A DNA stretch of 6,779 nucleotides from contig JAEZIL010000291.1 of the NCBI GenBank assembly GCA_023436685.1, forward strand, positions 1 to 6,779. The letters run 5' to 3'. Source of the stretch: Bacteroidota bacterium (GTDB lineage Bacteria; Bacteroidota; Bacteroidia; Chitinophagales; Chitinophagaceae). Under the pieces are notes generated by a model, which worked only from the letters and a program-made list of their open reading frames with translations, was not told the origin of the DNA and made no database searches. Position numbers and translations under genes: made by a program. How positions within the stretch are numbered: position 1 is the first letter of the stretch; the number at the start of each line of letters is the position of its first letter. Below, piece after piece: positions 5,412-6,779 of the stretch.

Positions 5412-6779
5412 GTGAGCGATAAAAAAATAACCACCGATTCAGGTATCAATATTGAACCATTATATACCGGCCCCGTAACAATGACGGAACGCCCGGGCGA
5501 ATTCCCCTTTACCCGCGGCGTACATCCTTCCATGTATCGCAACAAGTTGTGGACCATGCGTCAATATGCTGGTTTCAGCACGGCCGAAGAATCGAACAAA
5601 CGCTACCACTATCTTTTGAGCCAGGGTGTTGCAGGACTGTCAGTTGCATTCGATCTGCCAACGCAAATTGGCTATGATTCAGACCACCCTATGGCTGAAG
5701 GCGAAGTAGGAAAAGTAGGTGTGGCCATTGATTCGCTGGAAGATATGGAGATACTCTTCAAGGACATTAAGCTGGAAGATATCACCACATCAATGACCAT
5801 CAACGCTACCGGTTTTATATTGCTATCCCTGTACATTGCCCTAGCGAAAAAGCAGGGTGCTGATATCCGGAAGATTTCAGGTACCATTCAGAACGATATA
5901 TTGAAGGAGTATGCTGCGCGTGGCACTTATATCTATCCGCCCGAACCTTCAATGCGTATCATTACCGACATATTTGAATATTGCAGCAAAGAAGTGCCTA
6001 AATGGAATACTATTTCCATTTCAGGCTATCATATACGCGAAGCCGGCAGCGATGCCGTGCAGGAACTGGCATTTACATTGGCCAATGGCAAGGCATACCT
6101 GCAAGCAGCTATCCGTAAAGGCCTGGATATAAATGTTTTTGCACAGCGCCTTTCTTTCTTCTTCAATGCACACAATAATATTTTTGAAGAAGCAGCGAAA
6201 TTCAGGGCAGCACGGCGCATGTGGGCAAACATTACTAAAGAGTTGGGCGCTACCGACCCTAAAGCCCAAATGCTTCGCTTCCATACACAAACAGGAGGTA
6301 GTACACTTACCGCCCAGCAACCTAAAAACAATATTGTGCGTGTGGCCCTGCAAGCCTTAAGCGCTGTATTGGGCGGCACACAATCGTTGCATACCAACGG
6401 GTATGATGAAGCTTTATCATTACCCACCGAAGAAGCTGCAACTATCGCGCTTCGCACCCAGCAGATCATAGCGCATGAAAGTGGTGCTACGCAAACTGTA
6501 GACCCTCTTGCGGGCTCGTTTTATGTTGAAGAGCTTACTAACCAGGTAGAAACTGCTGCATGGAAACTGATAGAGAAGATAGATGTAATGGGTGGTTCGG
6601 TGAAAGCAATTGAGCAAGGATTCATCCAGGAAGAAATAGCGCGTTCAGCTTATAAGTATAATCAACAGATAGAAAACGGCGAAAAAATAATTGTTGGCGT
6701 TAATAAGTTCACTACTAAAGACAAAGACGAAACACCTGTTTTCAAGATCGACGATTCAATACGTGTTGTACTAAGCGAA
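5412..6779 (+). CDS. Methylmalonyl-CoA mutase-type acyl-CoA mutase, large (catalytic) subunit, C-terminus outside window
   Basis: Adenosylcobalamin-dependent mutase that by its residues should interconvert methylmalonyl-CoA and succinyl-CoA, linking propionate and odd-chain or branched substrates to the TCA cycle. The first 456 residues are present, forming the TIM-barrel domain. Key residues of the Propionibacterium enzyme are conserved: Thr85/Arg87/Tyr89 as T48/R50/Y52 in [10 protein letters not shown], Gln197 as Q160 in GTIQND, carboxylate-binding Arg207 as R170 in YAARGTYI, Tyr243/His244 as Y206/H207 in [11 protein letters not shown], and Arg283/Ser285 as R246/S248 in RLSFF. Isobutyryl- and 2-hydroxyisobutyryl-CoA mutases differ at the Tyr89 and Arg207 positions. 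The flanks ([39 protein letters not shown]) are of the compact split-subunit type, so a separate cobalamin-binding subunit is expected. GTG at 5412 is preferred over the ATG at 5481 because [12 protein letters not shown], typical of the family N-terminus, lies between them. An in-frame TAG at 5397 blocks longer starts. Symbols for this family are inconsistent (mutA/mutB/mcm), so none is assigned. Confidence 0.93.
   Translation, partial: MSDKKITTDSGINIEPLYTGPVTMTERPGEFPFTRGVHPSMYRNKLWTMRQYAGFSTAEESNKRYHYLLSQGVAGLSVAFDLPTQIGYDSDHPMAEGEVGKVGVAIDSLEDMEILFKDIKLEDITTSMTINATGFILLSLYIALAKKQGADIRKISGTIQNDILKEYAARGTYIYPPEPSMRIITDIFEYCSKEVPKWNTISISGYHIREAGSDAVQELAFTLANGKAYLQAAIRKGLDINVFAQRLSFFFNAHNNIFEEAAKFRAARRMWANITKELGATDPKAQMLRFHTQTGGSTLTAQQPKNNIVRVALQALSAVLGGTQSLHTNGYDEALSLPTEEAATIALRTQQIIAHESGATQTVDPLAGSFYVEELTNQVETAAWKLIEKIDVMGGSVKAIEQGFIQEEIARSAYKYNQQIENGEKIIVGVNKFTTKDKDETPVFKIDDSIRVVLSE

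Noticed and set aside
5481..5483. ATG as start of the mutase
   Set aside because: It would remove the segment [12 protein letters not shown], which resembles the normal N-terminus of the family; the GTG at 5412 keeps it.
6029..6469. 146-codon minus-strand open frame inside the mutase
   Set aside because: It lies antisense to strongly conserved mutase codons, is rich in Cys and Ser as expected of shadow frames, and resembles no family.
1..6779. Mobile element, CRISPR array, tRNA or riboswitch
   Set aside because: No transposase, integrase, regular spaced repeats, cloverleaf or recognisable cobalamin riboswitch was seen. In particular the spacer upstream of the mutase operon (4549-4824) shows no B12-box-like sequence that I recognise.

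Overview
The window looks like a chromosomal stretch from a member of the Bacteroidota, probably the Chitinophagales/Sphingobacteriia side. This rests on the protein families (a small Bacteroidota-specific protein often misnamed PRPP synthetase, a DUF7935-type membrane protein, and a split-type mutase close to Chitinophaga-like versions), the AT-rich spacers, and the absence of clear Shine-Dalgarno sequences. The taxonomy is an inference from remembered family resemblance, not from a search. I see no RNA genes, insertion sequences, CRISPR array, prophage or plasmid functions.

Layout from left to right. The left edge holds the first 363 codons of rpoN (sigma-54) on the minus strand; its C-terminal DNA-binding part lies outside the window. 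A 233-bp AT-rich divergent spacer separates it from a complete CHASE3 sensor histidine kinase on the plus strand with no response regulator beside it. The kinase converges on a minus-strand block of three small genes, with a hairpin terminator in the 49-bp gap. In transcription order the block holds a cytosolic PA2169/DUF2383-type four-helix-bundle protein, then an exported DUF4142 protein 60 bp downstream (probably the same transcript), then a strong intrinsic terminator. After that comes a separately promoted 128-residue small protein. These three look like a stress or stationary-phase accessory block.

A second divergent spacer (276 bp) carries three copies of an 11-bp motif and a pair of ATGTAGAA direct repeats. 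To its right, on the plus strand, lie a short single-pass membrane protein (DUF7935-like) and, 41 bp further, a GTG-started acyl-CoA mutase large subunit that runs off the right edge. The two are probably co-transcribed. The mutase keeps the residues that define methylmalonyl-CoA specificity on the compact split-subunit type of scaffold, so its cobalamin-binding partner is expected outside the window.

Most of the window is ordinary core and accessory metabolism. I do not see a clear undescribed multi-gene system. The points most worth checking are the membrane protein–mutase pairing with a perfect 13-bp tandem repeat between the two genes, the paired cytosolic/exported helical-bundle genes, and the motif cluster upstream of them.
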